64,000 bases of DNA from JAGBWK01 sp964544595 (GCA_964544595.1 CAZJBM010000007.1:19808-83807), one strand, 5' to 3'; positions 25,978 to 34,191 are shown, counted from the first letter of the stretch. Notes: generated by a model from the letters alone, not told the origin. A program made the numbers and translations.

Positions 25978-26113
25978 CTTAGAAAGAGACAATCTTGCGA
26001 TTGTCTCTTTTTTTTCGGCTAAAGCCGAACCCATTAAGAAAGATAATCGGATTCTCTTTTATCGGGGGAAGCTACAGTCGACGAAAAAGTTAAGCCGCCT
26101 AATCGTGTAATAA
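25960..26113 (+). repeat. REP-like repeat, full solo copy at the tRNA 3' end
   Basis: This copy contains both halves of a repeat found split around the RAYT transposase gene. It has a perfect palindrome TTCGGCT-AA-AGCCGAA (26014-26029), then CCCATTAAGAAAGATAATCGG, then a TTCTCTTTTATCG block, and last GACGAAAAAGTTAAGCCGCC to 26113. The left part matches 29667-29792 almost base for base from 29703 on. The right part matches 30831-30896. Similarity with the 29.7-kb copy starts inside the last bases of tRNA-Lys. Confidence 0.75.
25983..26014 (+). terminator. terminator after tRNA-Lys
   Basis: AAAGAGACAATC (25983-25994), loop TTGC, GATTGTCTCTTT (25999-26010) and a run of T. It overlaps the start of the repeat shared with 29667-29792. 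Confidence 0.88.
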
Positions 26114-26388
26114 ATACGCTTACATACCGACAGACAGAAATTCTGCTTCTTCTCGAGGAAGTCATCGGCTCGGCTAAGATGAAAGAATCTTGAGGAGATG
26201 AAGGCCCATAATATTTGCCTGAATATGGTTGAACATGAGGCCGAGACCGAAAGGCTACTTTACCCGCCCAGAGGGTAAAAAGCGCGGCTGGGTTGTAAAT
26301 ATAAAGAATTACCTCACATTCTGAATATCAGAACCATTAATAAAGACAAAAACAGGGCAGGATTTTGAGAAGAATTCATGCGCTGTAA
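26114..26388. other. intergenic stretch with small-ORF remnants
   Basis: No supported gene. A short open stretch (TYRQTEILLLLEEVIGSAKMKES then stop, about 26120-26193) and a 26-codon ATG frame follow; neither has a clear ribosome site or family resemblance. They may be the end of a decayed gene. Confidence 0.35.
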
Positions 26389-26420
26389 TTTGCGCTTGTG
26401 TCGGGGATTAATTATCTTTG
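26389..26420 (+). promoter_or_regulatory. promoter of candidate structured RNA
   Basis: TTTG at 26389-26392, a 20-base spacer and TATCTTTG at 26413-26420 match the Bacteroidota consensus exactly. No start codon with a good frame follows for more than 300 bases. Confidence 0.75.
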
Positions 26421-26426
26421 CAGGTG

Positions 26427-26746
26427 CATATCGCCCGCAGAGGCCCGATATGGGCTGAAGGGGCGGGATGCGATATACATATTGAGAAGCGTTACTTAGC
26501 GCTCTTTCTTGACAGTTAGAAACTTCGCAACTTTCAGGATTAGTCAGGACTGTGGCAGCGACATGACGCCTTTGTGGATATGTAAACATGTTCGTTCGGC
26601 ATTGATGCGGGAGCATCGTGCTGAATGGCTTTACATATTTGCGCGAGGCCTCTGCGTTGTCCGTTCTACTAATCCGGGCATTGCGAAGGCCTCTGACTGT
26701 AGGAGCGGGCAGCAGGTACAGACCTTGCGCTTTTTCGTTTTTTTTT
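26427..26746 (+). ncRNA. candidate structured non-coding RNA, about 320 bases
   Basis: It follows a perfect promoter and ends at a small GC stem (26712-26728) plus TTTTTCGTTTTTTTTT. Strong helices are visible. The first is an outer ATATCGC/GCGATAT with inner CCGC/GCGG and GCCC/GGGC (26430-26477). The second is ATATGTAAA (26578-26586) with TTTACATAT (26630-26638), enclosing TTCGGCA/TGCTGAA and GATGC-GGGA-GCATC (26595-26625). The only sizeable frame lacks an ATG start near a ribosome site and has an unlikely composition. It lacks the hallmarks of tmRNA, RNase P RNA and SRP RNA. A gene of unknown function starts 48 bases downstream. Confidence 0.55.
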
Positions 26747-26793
26747 AACCTTTAGAGCCAATGAGCGAGGTCCGGCGGCAGTGAAGTTGATAA

Positions 26794-27522
26794 ATGTCTG
26801 ACATCACAGCTATTGAGCGGCATTATAAGTATTGGAACGATTTTATCAAACACTGGTTTGAGTGCGGGAGGTCGTGTTGCCTCTTTCTGCCCGAGCCATG
26901 GTGGGGATGGACGCCTTATAGCGGCAGACCGCTATACAGCGTGGTTCTCAATCTCAATCCAGGCAAGGGTGGCGCGGATCAGACCCGAAGCAGCCTAAAT
27001 GATATATTCGGCAGTATGACATATAGCGAGGCAATGAAAGAAAAGCTTCCCAAACATCTTACTGAAACCAACGCATGGCACAATGGCCATAGAGCTAAAC
27101 CGATAATATCTAAACTAAAGGGCATATCCATCCCGGATGACGAATATATTGCGCATCATCTGTCGGTTGAACTTTCACCCCTGCATGAGGTGAATTCAGC
27201 CTCGGTAGATAGTTATGTGGTCGCAAATCTTGAAGAAGTCGTTGACCATTCACTGCTATTCGCTGCCGATGCATCACGTATGATCGCCGGGCCGCTTCGC
27301 GGAGTGGTAATAGTAAGGTGTGAGGCCAAGAGATTCATGAATATGTTTAATGCTCGGGGTGTTGAAATGCTCGATGCGGCATCAGGTGAATCTAAGCAGA
27401 TGCGATTGCTTAGATTTGAGAGGCCGGAATTTAAAGATGTAAAGTTTGTGTGCGTATGGGGCGCGCGAAACAATTTACCCACTGAGGCTATCAGAGAAAT
27501 AATCAACAATATAATCAACTAA
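26794..27522 (+). CDS. hypothetical protein with LNLNPG motif
   Basis: A 242-residue predicted cytoplasmic protein that I do not recognise as a named family. There is no signal or membrane segment. The N-terminal region has PEPWWGWTPYSGRPLYSVVLNLNPGKGG (about 33-60). The hydrophobic strand followed by NxNPG recalls the first motif of uracil-DNA-glycosylase-like folds (GLNPG-type), but the other motifs are not clear, so this is only a hint. A later strand (RGVVIVRCEAKRF) and FVCVWGARNNLP could be core strands. It stands between a candidate RNA and the LRR gene. Confidence 0.55.
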   Translation: MSDITAIERHYKYWNDFIKHWFECGRSCCLFLPEPWWGWTPYSGRPLYSVVLNLNPGKGGADQTRSSLNDIFGSMTYSEAMKEKLPKHLTETNAWHNGHRAKPIISKLKGISIPDDEYIAHHLSVELSPLHEVNSASVDSYVVANLEEVVDHSLLFAADASRMIAGPLRGVVIVRCEAKRFMNMFNARGVEMLDAASGESKQMRLLRFERPEFKDVKFVCVWGARNNLPTEAIREIINNIIN

Positions 27523-27538
27523 TCAACCTTCTTTCAGA

Positions 27539-29321
27539 ATGAAAAAATTATTACTTCTCATGTTAGGGGTGCTAATGGCGCTCCCGACGTTCGCCCGCGA
27601 CTTCACGTATGAGTACGAAGGGAAGACGCTGACCTATACCGTCATCGACGAGGTCGCAAAAACTTGTGAGACCAAAGCCGGATACATCGAAGACGACACG
27701 ATGTATAAGGGGAATTACATAGTCGGCGGCAATCTCTTCATTCCCTCAATCGCGAAAGACGACGATAATGTGGAGTACACGGTTGTCAAGATCGGGGACT
27801 GTGGATTTGGATTCAGCACTTTTGAAAAAGTTACTATTCCGGGGACTGTAAAGGAAATCGGTGAATATGCTTTCTACGGTTGCAGCTCTCTGACTTCGGT
27901 CACAATCCCCGAAGGTGTAACTACGATCGGGTACGGTGCTTTCGGGTATTGCAGCTCCCTGACCTCGATCACAATCCCCTCAAGTGTAACTGAAATCGGA
28001 GGCNNNNNNNNNNNNNNNNNNNNNNNNNNNNNNNNNNNNNNNNNNNNNNNNNNNNNNNNNNNNNNNNNNNNNNNNNNNNNNNNNNNNNNNNNNNNNNNNN
28101 NNNATCACAATCCCCTCAAGTGTAACTGAAATCGGAGGCGGTGCTTTCTATGGTTGCAGCTCCCTGACCTCGGTCACAATCCCCGAAGGTGTAACTACGA
28201 TCGGGTACGGTGCTTTCTTGTGTTGCAGCTCCCTGACCTCGATCACAATCCCCTCAAGTGTAACTGAAATCGGAGGCGCTGCTTTCAGCAGTTGCAGCTC
28301 CCTGGCCTCAATCACTATCCCCGAAAGTGTAACTGAAATCGGAGAATCTACTTTCTGGGGTTGCAGCTCCCTGACCTCGATCACAATCCCTGAAGGTGTA
28401 ACTGTGATTCAAAGCTCTACTTTCTATGGTTGCAGCTCCCTGACCTCGGTCACAATCCCTGAAGGTGTAACTAAAATCGGAAGCTATACTTTCTTCGGTT
28501 GCAGCTGCCTGACCTCTATCACAATCCCCTCAAGTGTAACTGAAATCGGAGGCGGTGCTTTCTATGGTTGCAGCTCCCTGACCTCGGTCACAATCCCGCA
28601 AGGAGTAACTGAAATCGGAGAATCTACTTTCTGGGGTTGCAGCTCCCTGACCTCTATCACTATCCCCGAAGGTGTAACTACGATCGGAAACACCACTTTC
28701 GAGTATTGCCACTCCCTGACCTCTATCACTATCCCCGAAGGTGTAACTGAAATCGGAAGCTATGCTTTCAATGGTTGCAGCTCCCTGACCTCGGTCACTA
28801 TCCCCGAAGGTGTAACGTCAATAGAGTTTCAGACTTTCCATGATTGCAGCTCCCTGACCTCGGTCACAATCCCCTCAAGTGTAACAACAATAGGATCGTA
28901 TGCTTTCTGGGGTTGCAGCTCCCTGACCTCGGTAACAATCCCTGAATGGGTAACTAAAATCGGAGGCGGTGCTTTCTGGGGTTGCAGCTCCCTGACCTCG
29001 GTTTTTTACGGTGCTAAGGAGCCAATAAGTGGTTATGCCTCTATATTCTCCGATGCGACGTACGAGGGTGCAACGCTGTATGTACCTGAGGAGGCTATCG
29101 AAAAATGCAAGGCGATAGACCCATGGAAGAATTTCAAGAAAATCGAAGCATACGACTTCTCGGGTATCGAAGATGTTGTGGCTGACTTTGATGCCGAAAA
29201 GCCATACGAGGTCTATAACCTCGGCGGCGTGAAGGTGGCCGACAGCAGCACCGACGGCCTCTCCCCCGGCATCTATATCCGCCGCCAGGGCGCAATGACT
29301 GAGAAGTTCATGGTAAAATAA
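27539..29321 (+). CDS. BspA-type leucine-rich-repeat exported protein, interrupted by assembly gap
   Basis: The N-terminus is a signal peptide (MKKLLLLMLGVLMALPTFA) and a short beta-rich cap. After that come at least 15 LRR_5/BspA repeats of 23 residues (CSSLTSITIPSSVTEIGGGAFYG type). A C-terminal DFSGIEDVVADFDAEKPYEVYNLGGVKVA to LSPGIYIRRQG tail looks like the short sorting tail of exported Bacteroidales proteins. The coding frame changes across 100 N (28004-28103), but both edges fall on codon boundaries. The true missing length should be 33 + 69n bases, so the gene is probably intact. BspA-like proteins act in adhesion to host or other bacteria. Confidence 0.85.
27876..29005 (+). repeat. 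tandem 69-bp repeats encoding BspA leucine-rich repeats
   Basis: Units of 69 bases start with tgcagctccctgacctc and continue through the acaatccc block. They are nearly identical in the first half and vary in the last 20 bases (ggcggtgctttc, gaatctactttc, agctatactttc). The strong identity explains why the assembly broke here. Confidence 0.9.
28004..28103. other. assembly gap of 100 N
   Basis: Exactly 100 N, a conventional placeholder for unknown length, inside the repeat array. Confidence 0.99.
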
Positions 29322-29345
29322 GCCGACTATACATCCAATTCACCG

Positions 29346-29374
29346 AGCGGCGGAGCCATCCATGGCCCCGCCGC
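29346..29374 (+). terminator. hairpin after the LRR gene
   Basis: GCGGCGG and CCGCCGC arms separated by AGCCATCCATGGCC (itself partly palindromic), 25 bases after the stop and followed by TTTCGCTGT. Confidence 0.7.
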
Positions 29375-29666
29375 TTTCGCTGTAGTAGCCCGGTCCTGTA
29401 GCACCTTCCGGCTCCGGATTATCGCAGGCCCATCTTTTCGCGGAGGAAAGCCCAATAATAGTAAGTAGGACTAAGAAGGGCATAGGCATAACTCAAGTAG
29501 CGCCCTCGAAGACGAGAGTGCTACCGATGATATATTTTAACACTGGAAATAGCGGGAAATCAGAATAATATCGCTAACTTTGCGTTGTAGATATACGAAA
29601 TACGAAGGGAACATCCATGATTTTAAAGCGTTGATAGACAAAGAATTTAACATCTTATGTGATAAA
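29375..29666. other. intergenic region, no supported gene
   Basis: A second hairpin, GTAGCGCCCTCG-aaga-CGAGAGTGCTAC, lies near 29492-29523. TAACTTTG at 29575-29582 resembles a -7 box without a clear -33. A short open stretch (YTKYEGNIHDFKALIDKEFNILCDK) ends at the next repeat and could be a gene remnant. Confidence 0.45.
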
Positions 29667-29792
29667 TCTCCCCGGGATCATTAAGAAAGAGATGATAGCA
29701 AGATTGTCTCTTTTTTCGGCTAAAGCCGAACCCACTAAGAAAGATAATCGGCTTCTCTTTTATCGTGGGAGATACAGCCTCCAAAATGAATT
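29667..29792 (+). repeat. REP-like repeat, left copy before the RAYT gene
   Basis: It matches the tRNA-linked copy from inside the tRNA 3' end (CCCCGGGATCATTAAGAAAGAGA versus CTCCGGGGTCACTTAGAAAGAGA) through the perfect palindrome TTCGGCT-AA-AGCCGAA (29715-29730) and CTAAGAAAGATAATCGG. It ends in TATCGTGGGAGATACAGCCTCC just before the transposase gene. Confidence 0.75.
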
Positions 29793-29806
29793 AATAACAG
29801 AATTAC

Positions 29807-30814
29807 ATGAATAATCCCCCTCAAAGTCTTAATCCAAGCAAAAACAAAAGCATAAAAGCTATGCGGGCGCGATCTCATGACTATAGAGCTCCCGGATATT
29901 ATCACATCACTATAGCATCCTATTCTGATTCACCGAGATTATCTGAAATCTCTATGCCAAGTAATGAAATACTCCGTAAAAGAGATATGATCATCCCTAA
30001 CAATACCATACTTGGAGAATGCGTAAAAGATGAAATGCTTGGTATGGCGAGAATAAATCAGAAATTGCAGATCAAACGATATGTTATAATGCCCGATCAT
30101 ATCCATTTTGTCTTGCAAGTAACAGATTATCTCGAAAAACCAATAGGTTCATATATCGCCCCTTTTACTAAATCCTGTTCACAAGCTTACACAGGCCTCT
30201 TCAACTTGCCGAAATTCACAACTCTATTCAAACCCTTTGATGACGAGATCATTTTCAATCACGAGCAACTCGATCGTACAATCAAATACATAGAAGATAA
30301 TCCATGTCGATATCTGCTTAAGCAACAATTCCCGGATCTTTTCAAGCGGCATATGCACATCGTCATAGACGGGCATGAGTATGCGGCTTATGGCAATATT
30401 TTCTTACTGAAGGGCACTCAGATGCTTCCGATAAGAGTGCATAGGTATTGGGATCAAGCGGAGTTTGATCAGTATAGGGCAAAGTGCATTGAGAAAATTG
30501 CTGTTGGAGCCATTCCCATCACCCCTGCCATCCATAAGGCTGAAAAGGATATCGTTAGGACTGCAATTGATGGAGGAGGGAGTGTGATTCTCCTGCGAGA
30601 CCTATCGTTTAATGAGCGATTCAAGCCGCAAGGCGAATTTTTTGACCTATGCGCAGCCGGACGCTTACTTCTTATTTCCCCTTGGCCCGATAATTTGAAC
30701 CGACGTTCTACCGCAGGCCCCACTGAATTCCACAAAATGAATGATTACGCCTCTGCCATCGCGTCTCTCCCCGCTTCATCGCGCCTCTCACTACGCTTTG
30801 ATACCAACTTCTGA
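29807..30814 (+). CDS. REP-associated tyrosine transposase (RAYT) with extra C-terminal domain
   Basis: The first ~190 of 335 residues form the RAYT/IS200-like Y1 domain. It has RARSHDYRAPGYYHITIASYSD, the HUH motif in YVIMPDHIHFVL (about 95-106), and the family ending YIEDNPCRYLL. RAYTs nick and rejoin single-stranded DNA at REP palindromes; matching palindromic repeats flank this gene on both sides. The C-terminal ~140 residues (GAIPITPAIHKAEKDIV, DGGGSVILLRDLSFNERFKPQGEFFDLCAAGRLLLISPW) look like a Rossmann-type DprA/LOG-like segment and are not part of the minimal transposase. ATG at 29807. Confidence 0.8.
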   Translation: MNNPPQSLNPSKNKSIKAMRARSHDYRAPGYYHITIASYSDSPRLSEISMPSNEILRKRDMIIPNNTILGECVKDEMLGMARINQKLQIKRYVIMPDHIHFVLQVTDYLEKPIGSYIAPFTKSCSQAYTGLFNLPKFTTLFKPFDDEIIFNHEQLDRTIKYIEDNPCRYLLKQQFPDLFKRHMHIVIDGHEYAAYGNIFLLKGTQMLPIRVHRYWDQAEFDQYRAKCIEKIAVGAIPITPAIHKAEKDIVRTAIDGGGSVILLRDLSFNERFKPQGEFFDLCAAGRLLLISPWPDNLNRRSTAGPTEFHKMNDYASAIASLPASSRLSLRFDTNF

Positions 30815-30830
30815 GATTATAAGTCTAAAG

Positions 30831-30896
30831 TCTCTCTTACTGGGGGTGGCTTCAGCCGCCGAAAAAAGTTAAGTCACCTAATAGTGTAATAGCAAC
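30831..30896 (+). repeat. REP-like repeat, right copy after the RAYT gene
   Basis: TCTCTCTTACTGGGGGTGGCTTCAGCCGCCG, then AAAAAAGTTAAG and CACCTAATAGTGTAATA. This matches the right half of the solo copy at 26052-26113. GGTGGCT-TC-AGCCGCC forms a hairpin. The remaining bases to 31052 hold no gene. Confidence 0.7.
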
Positions 30897-31052
30897 TATA
30901 GAACATACTATTAAGAGAGAAAACTTTAGGTCATATCAGGGTTTTGTGGTAGGATTCAGGGCCTGAGAGGAGATAGCTGAAAGATAGTAATATGGAATAA
31001 GTCATAGTTTAATTTACGCTAACTTTTTTAGCAGACAGCAGTATAAACCAAT

Positions 31053-31937
31053 ATGGATAACAAGCCGGAACAGGAAATAACTTCCACTTATTTCAATTCG
31101 ATAGTCAAGGTTGATGTAAAACCAATGTCTATAAATGAGCTACGCTCAGATGTGGTGGAAAAGTTCAATGATAAGGTTAGACTTGCATTCCCGGATAATG
31201 CAGCCACAACGATAGATAGAGTGAGATACCTTATCCCTTATATCCTTCAATCCATTGACTGGCACGAATATGGCTTCCCGCTTGAGGCATGGCAACTCCA
31301 ATACTATTATCGCCGTGATCGGTTCATTGAGAAAACAGGGCTCAGCTATGAAAAGTTTCTCTCCCATGAGCCACTTCAGGACGCTATCAGCAATCTCAAC
31401 CTTGAGCCGATACCTACTTTTGAATTTATCTTATTCCTTAAATATTATTATGGGATGAGGGCTGAGCTTCGTTATTCGGCAGTGGAGCAACTGCAGAAAG
31501 CGCAGATAGCACTGCAGAGTCTTGAACCAGACAAGGAAGCTTCCATTGACATTGTCGTCGGAGGCAAGCACTTTAAGATAGCAAACACTCAATTCATAAG
31601 GCAAGCGATCGGCATGATTGACTGTGATGCTCTAAATAGAAGCTCTTTTATTAACGATTTCAACGAGGGGGGCGCACGTGACAAAATCAGAGCTATTGAC
31701 TATTACATAATAAAGACGCTACTTGACTATCTTCCGATTGAAAGAAGAACTAACCGTGCAAACCGATACACTCAGCATGAACGCAACTTCGGGCTATCTG
31801 TTCTCAGCTACTGCGGCAGGCTGCCCGACATTGACCGCCAGGGCACTTGTTCTAAAGAAAACAATGCCACATTTGACAAATTGATGCGTGATTTCAACGG
31901 CATCCGCATTCCTTTTGCAATGGAGCTATTCCTTTGA
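31053..31937 (+). CDS. hypothetical protein
   Basis: A 294-residue soluble protein of no family I recognise. It has no signal peptide or transmembrane helix. The middle contains FILFLKYYYGMRAELRYSAVEQLQKAQIALQSLE (a long helix, possibly coiled coil). There are several Tyr/Arg-rich patches (QYYYRRDRFIEKTGLSYEKFL). Codon use is AT-richer than in the core genes, which fits recent acquisition with the accessory region. Neighbours are the RAYT element and a small DUF6717-like gene. Confidence 0.55.
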   Translation: MDNKPEQEITSTYFNSIVKVDVKPMSINELRSDVVEKFNDKVRLAFPDNAATTIDRVRYLIPYILQSIDWHEYGFPLEAWQLQYYYRRDRFIEKTGLSYEKFLSHEPLQDAISNLNLEPIPTFEFILFLKYYYGMRAELRYSAVEQLQKAQIALQSLEPDKEASIDIVVGGKHFKIANTQFIRQAIGMIDCDALNRSSFINDFNEGGARDKIRAIDYYIIKTLLDYLPIERRTNRANRYTQHERNFGLSVLSYCGRLPDIDRQGTCSKENNATFDKLMRDFNGIRIPFAMELFL

Positions 31938-32008
31938 TATTTTTATTGTTACATTAAGCGTAACCGTCCATAAAAATATTTACGCTTACTTCGGGATATA
32001 ACATGTCG

Positions 32009-32016
32009 TAATTTTG
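32009..32016 (+). promoter_or_regulatory. probable -7 box before the DUF6717-like gene
   Basis: TAATTTTG fits TAnnTTTG 33 bases before the start; the -33 element is weak (CTTACTTCGG region). Confidence 0.45.
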
Positions 32017-32048
32017 CGGTGTAAAAACAAACCAAACTATACAAAATT

Positions 32049-32468
32049 ATGACAGACTTTATTAAAAATTTCAAAACGATACATCACTTCATAAGTGGTA
32101 TTTTCGCAAACGACAAGGGAGAGTACACTCTCACCTTTGTGCAGGATCCCGACACACGTTGGTATATCGACATGCCGTGGGATGGAAATCGGGCAAACCT
32201 CGAAATGGTGGCCGGCGCCGACGATCTGCTGACCTATCTTGACTCAGAAAAAAATCACAAGGTAACCATCCACGTGATTCCGTCAGAGAAGCCGTTGATT
32301 GTGAAGGATCACACTGAGTTACGGCAGCTTGACAAGTCGCTGATGGGCGGGTCTCATTACGATGCCACATCATTCTCCGATTCCCGAGTGTCGAAGATAT
32401 GGATTTGCCCCGTCACTCTTTGCGTCCTGGGTAAATATCCCAAATACCTTTATATCAAAAAGGTCTGA
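32049..32468 (+). CDS. small DUF6717-like protein
   Basis: This 139-residue cytoplasmic protein has the pattern RWYIDMPWDGNRANLEMVAGADDLLTYL in the middle and SKIWICPVTLCVLGKYPKYLYIK at the end. That order of a Trp-rich strand, the LEMV-GAD segment and a W(L/I)CP motif fits what I recall of DUF6717, a family of unknown function. The assignment is from memory of the pattern, so moderate. It is followed at once by a strong terminator. Confidence 0.6.
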   Translation: MTDFIKNFKTIHHFISGIFANDKGEYTLTFVQDPDTRWYIDMPWDGNRANLEMVAGADDLLTYLDSEKNHKVTIHVIPSEKPLIVKDHTELRQLDKSLMGGSHYDATSFSDSRVSKIWICPVTLCVLGKYPKYLYIKKV

Positions 32469-32488
32469 ACTACATTGTGAATCCACCG

Positions 32489-32527
32489 AAAAGAGACCGT
32501 CTAACAAGTTTAGGCGGTCTCTTTTTT
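32489..32527 (+). terminator. intrinsic terminator
   Basis: AAAAGAGACCGtCTAA (32489-32504), loop CAAG, TTAGgCGGTCTCTTTTTT (32509-32526). Perfect T-tract. Confidence 0.92.
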
Positions 32528-32692
32528 GTAGGTAGAGTCCTCCGAATATGGCAACATGATGTACGGCGCAAGCAGAATACCACTTTATGGGTGTTATGTT
32601 AGTGGGCTGGAGTGTATTTTGAAAATGAAGTAAGACTGTTGTGTGATAGTGTTTTTAAGGGGGAATTAGCTGTAGATATAAAAATTAATAGG

Positions 32693-32700
32693 TATATTTG
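32693..32700 (+). promoter_or_regulatory. probable -7 box before the WG-repeat gene
   Basis: TATATTTG fits TAnnTTTG 37 bases before the start codon; no clear -33 TTTG at the proper distance. Confidence 0.45.
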
Positions 32701-32736
32701 CGTTCTGTAGATAAAACTGTATTTATTTTTTGACTT

Positions 32737-33294
32737 ATGACTCTCAAACCATTTCTCGTTCCGATAGTTGCTTTTATGGCATTGTCGTCTTTTGCTCAGA
32801 AGGAATATAGAATGCCTTACCCAGAACCTTGTGCGGAGCCGGATAAGGCGGGAAAACCGAATATGCAGTTGTCTGCAAAAAAATTCGGATATTTTAATCA
32901 GACAAAAGATGACGGCTCATTCGTGCTCATTATTAATTACAGTTACGATGATGCGAGACCATTTTCTAAAATAACAGGCTACGCTACGGCAAAAATAGGT
33001 GACTTATGGGGAATAATTAATGTTGACGGATCGCCTCTTGTTCCTTTTATATACGACGCTATCGATGGCCCGAATGAAGATGGCTATTACACTATTAATC
33101 TTGAGGGTAAGTGGGGTGTACTCGATAAGAGCGGACTGGTGACTGTGACATGCAAATACGATACAATGAGCGACTTATACGATGGATGGTATGAGGTTTC
33201 TGAAGGTGATACATGGGGATACGTCCACCGTAGCGGAGCATATGCGGCTTCTTACTCCGAGATGGAAAAGAAGAAAGCAAATCTCGAAGAGTAA
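32737..33294 (+). CDS. exported WG-repeat protein
   Basis: The 185-residue protein has a signal peptide (about 1-20, ending LSSFAQ). WG beta-repeats follow: DLWGIINVDGSPLVPFIYDAI, GKWGVLDKSGLVTVTCKYDTM and DTWGYVHRSGAY. These repeats are common in Bacteroidota periplasmic proteins of unknown role. The protein is short for the family, with three repeats. It is the last gene of the accessory region before the conserved alkD. Confidence 0.75.
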   Translation: MTLKPFLVPIVAFMALSSFAQKEYRMPYPEPCAEPDKAGKPNMQLSAKKFGYFNQTKDDGSFVLIINYSYDDARPFSKITGYATAKIGDLWGIINVDGSPLVPFIYDAIDGPNEDGYYTINLEGKWGVLDKSGLVTVTCKYDTMSDLYDGWYEVSEGDTWGYVHRSGAYAASYSEMEKKKANLEE

Positions 33295-33417
33295 CGGATC
33301 GGCAAGTAGAAATCGAGTCATCTTACAGCCGAAAAGCTACTCAAAATATAAAGATAAGAAACTGAACATTTGCTGAAAATTCAGCGAGGAAAGAGAGGGG
33401 TGAGGGTAAGATGGGGG

Positions 33418-34161
33418 TCAGTTAGGGGATTTGCGGAGGCGTTGCCAGTGGCGGCGCTCGTCGGGCGACATTTTTTCGCTCGCGTAGCTTAGCATCACGG
33501 AGGGCATAGCCGCGACGTTGTCGGCAAGGAATTGGCGCACAACGGCTTGGTAGCCTTTTTTCCACGCCTCGCGGAGCATCCATCCGGCGGCTTTGTGGAG
33601 CAGGTCGTGGGGGCTTGCGGTAAGCACGCGCGCCCGCTCGAAGCATTTTTCGGGACGGTTGTCGCGGATGAGCATCCATGTGCTGACCATGGCTATGCGT
33701 TGCTGCCAGAGTGAATGGCCTTGCGGCATGATCCACTCGTCCATCAGGGTTGTTTCGGGATTACGGACTTCGTGGTTGCCTACGATTTTTATAGCGGAGA
33801 GGTCCACTAAGTCCCAGTTGTTGATATGGGGGTGGAGGGCGACGTAGGTGTCGAATATGTCGGTCATCTGCTCGCGGTCGTTCCGTTTCATCGCTTTGAA
33901 GTATTTCTCAACCATGATCAGGAGGCCGCTGAGACGCACCTCGTGGAGCGGGCTGCGTGCCAACTCAACCGCTTCGGAGAGCGGGGTCGTGGGCCAGGCT
34001 TCCTTGACGACCATCCTCACCTGAGGATTCTTCAGTCCGATGAATCGGTCGCCTTCGCCGTATTGGCCCGGACCGGTTTTGAAAAAACGGAGTAATTGGC
34101 GGGCCTGACGCTCGTCGGCCATGCTCATAAGCGCTTCGGTTATGTCGCGGGCTTTGTCCAT
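33418..34161 (-). CDS. AlkD-like DNA alkylation repair glycosylase
   Basis: A 247-residue all-helical HEAT-like repeat protein of the AlkD family, which removes N3- and N7-alkylpurines. Visible family features are GDRFIGLKNPQVRMVVKEAW near 35-55, the helix pair LHEVRLSGLLIMVEKY, NNWDLVDLSAIKIVGNH (the conserved NWDxVD), and RDNRPEKCFERARVLTASPHDLLHKAAGWMLREAWKKG. I used the ATG at 34161; an upstream extension would run through a terminator. Confidence 0.88.
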   Translation of the reverse strand: MDKARDITEALMSMADERQARQLLRFFKTGPGQYGEGDRFIGLKNPQVRMVVKEAWPTTPLSEAVELARSPLHEVRLSGLLIMVEKYFKAMKRNDREQMTDIFDTYVALHPHINNWDLVDLSAIKIVGNHEVRNPETTLMDEWIMPQGHSLWQQRIAMVSTWMLIRDNRPEKCFERARVLTASPHDLLHKAAGWMLREAWKKGYQAVVRQFLADNVAAMPSVMLSYASEKMSPDERRHWQRLRKSPN

Positions 34162-34191
34162 TGCTGTGGGTAGATAAGTGGATTTGATTAG

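Noticed and set aside
26120..26280. Short frames TYRQTEILLLLEEV and MKAHNICLNM
   Set aside because: Too short and without ribosome sites; at best remnants.
26509..26748. 79-codon frame inside the candidate RNA
   Set aside because: It needs a TTG start, has no ribosome site and overlaps strong helices; its composition is not protein-like.
27876..29005. CRISPR-like array
   Set aside because: The 69-bp repeats are contiguous, in frame and encode LRR units, without spacers.
27539..29321. Frameshifted pseudogene
   Set aside because: The frame change comes from the arbitrary 100-N gap, not from a mutation in read sequence.
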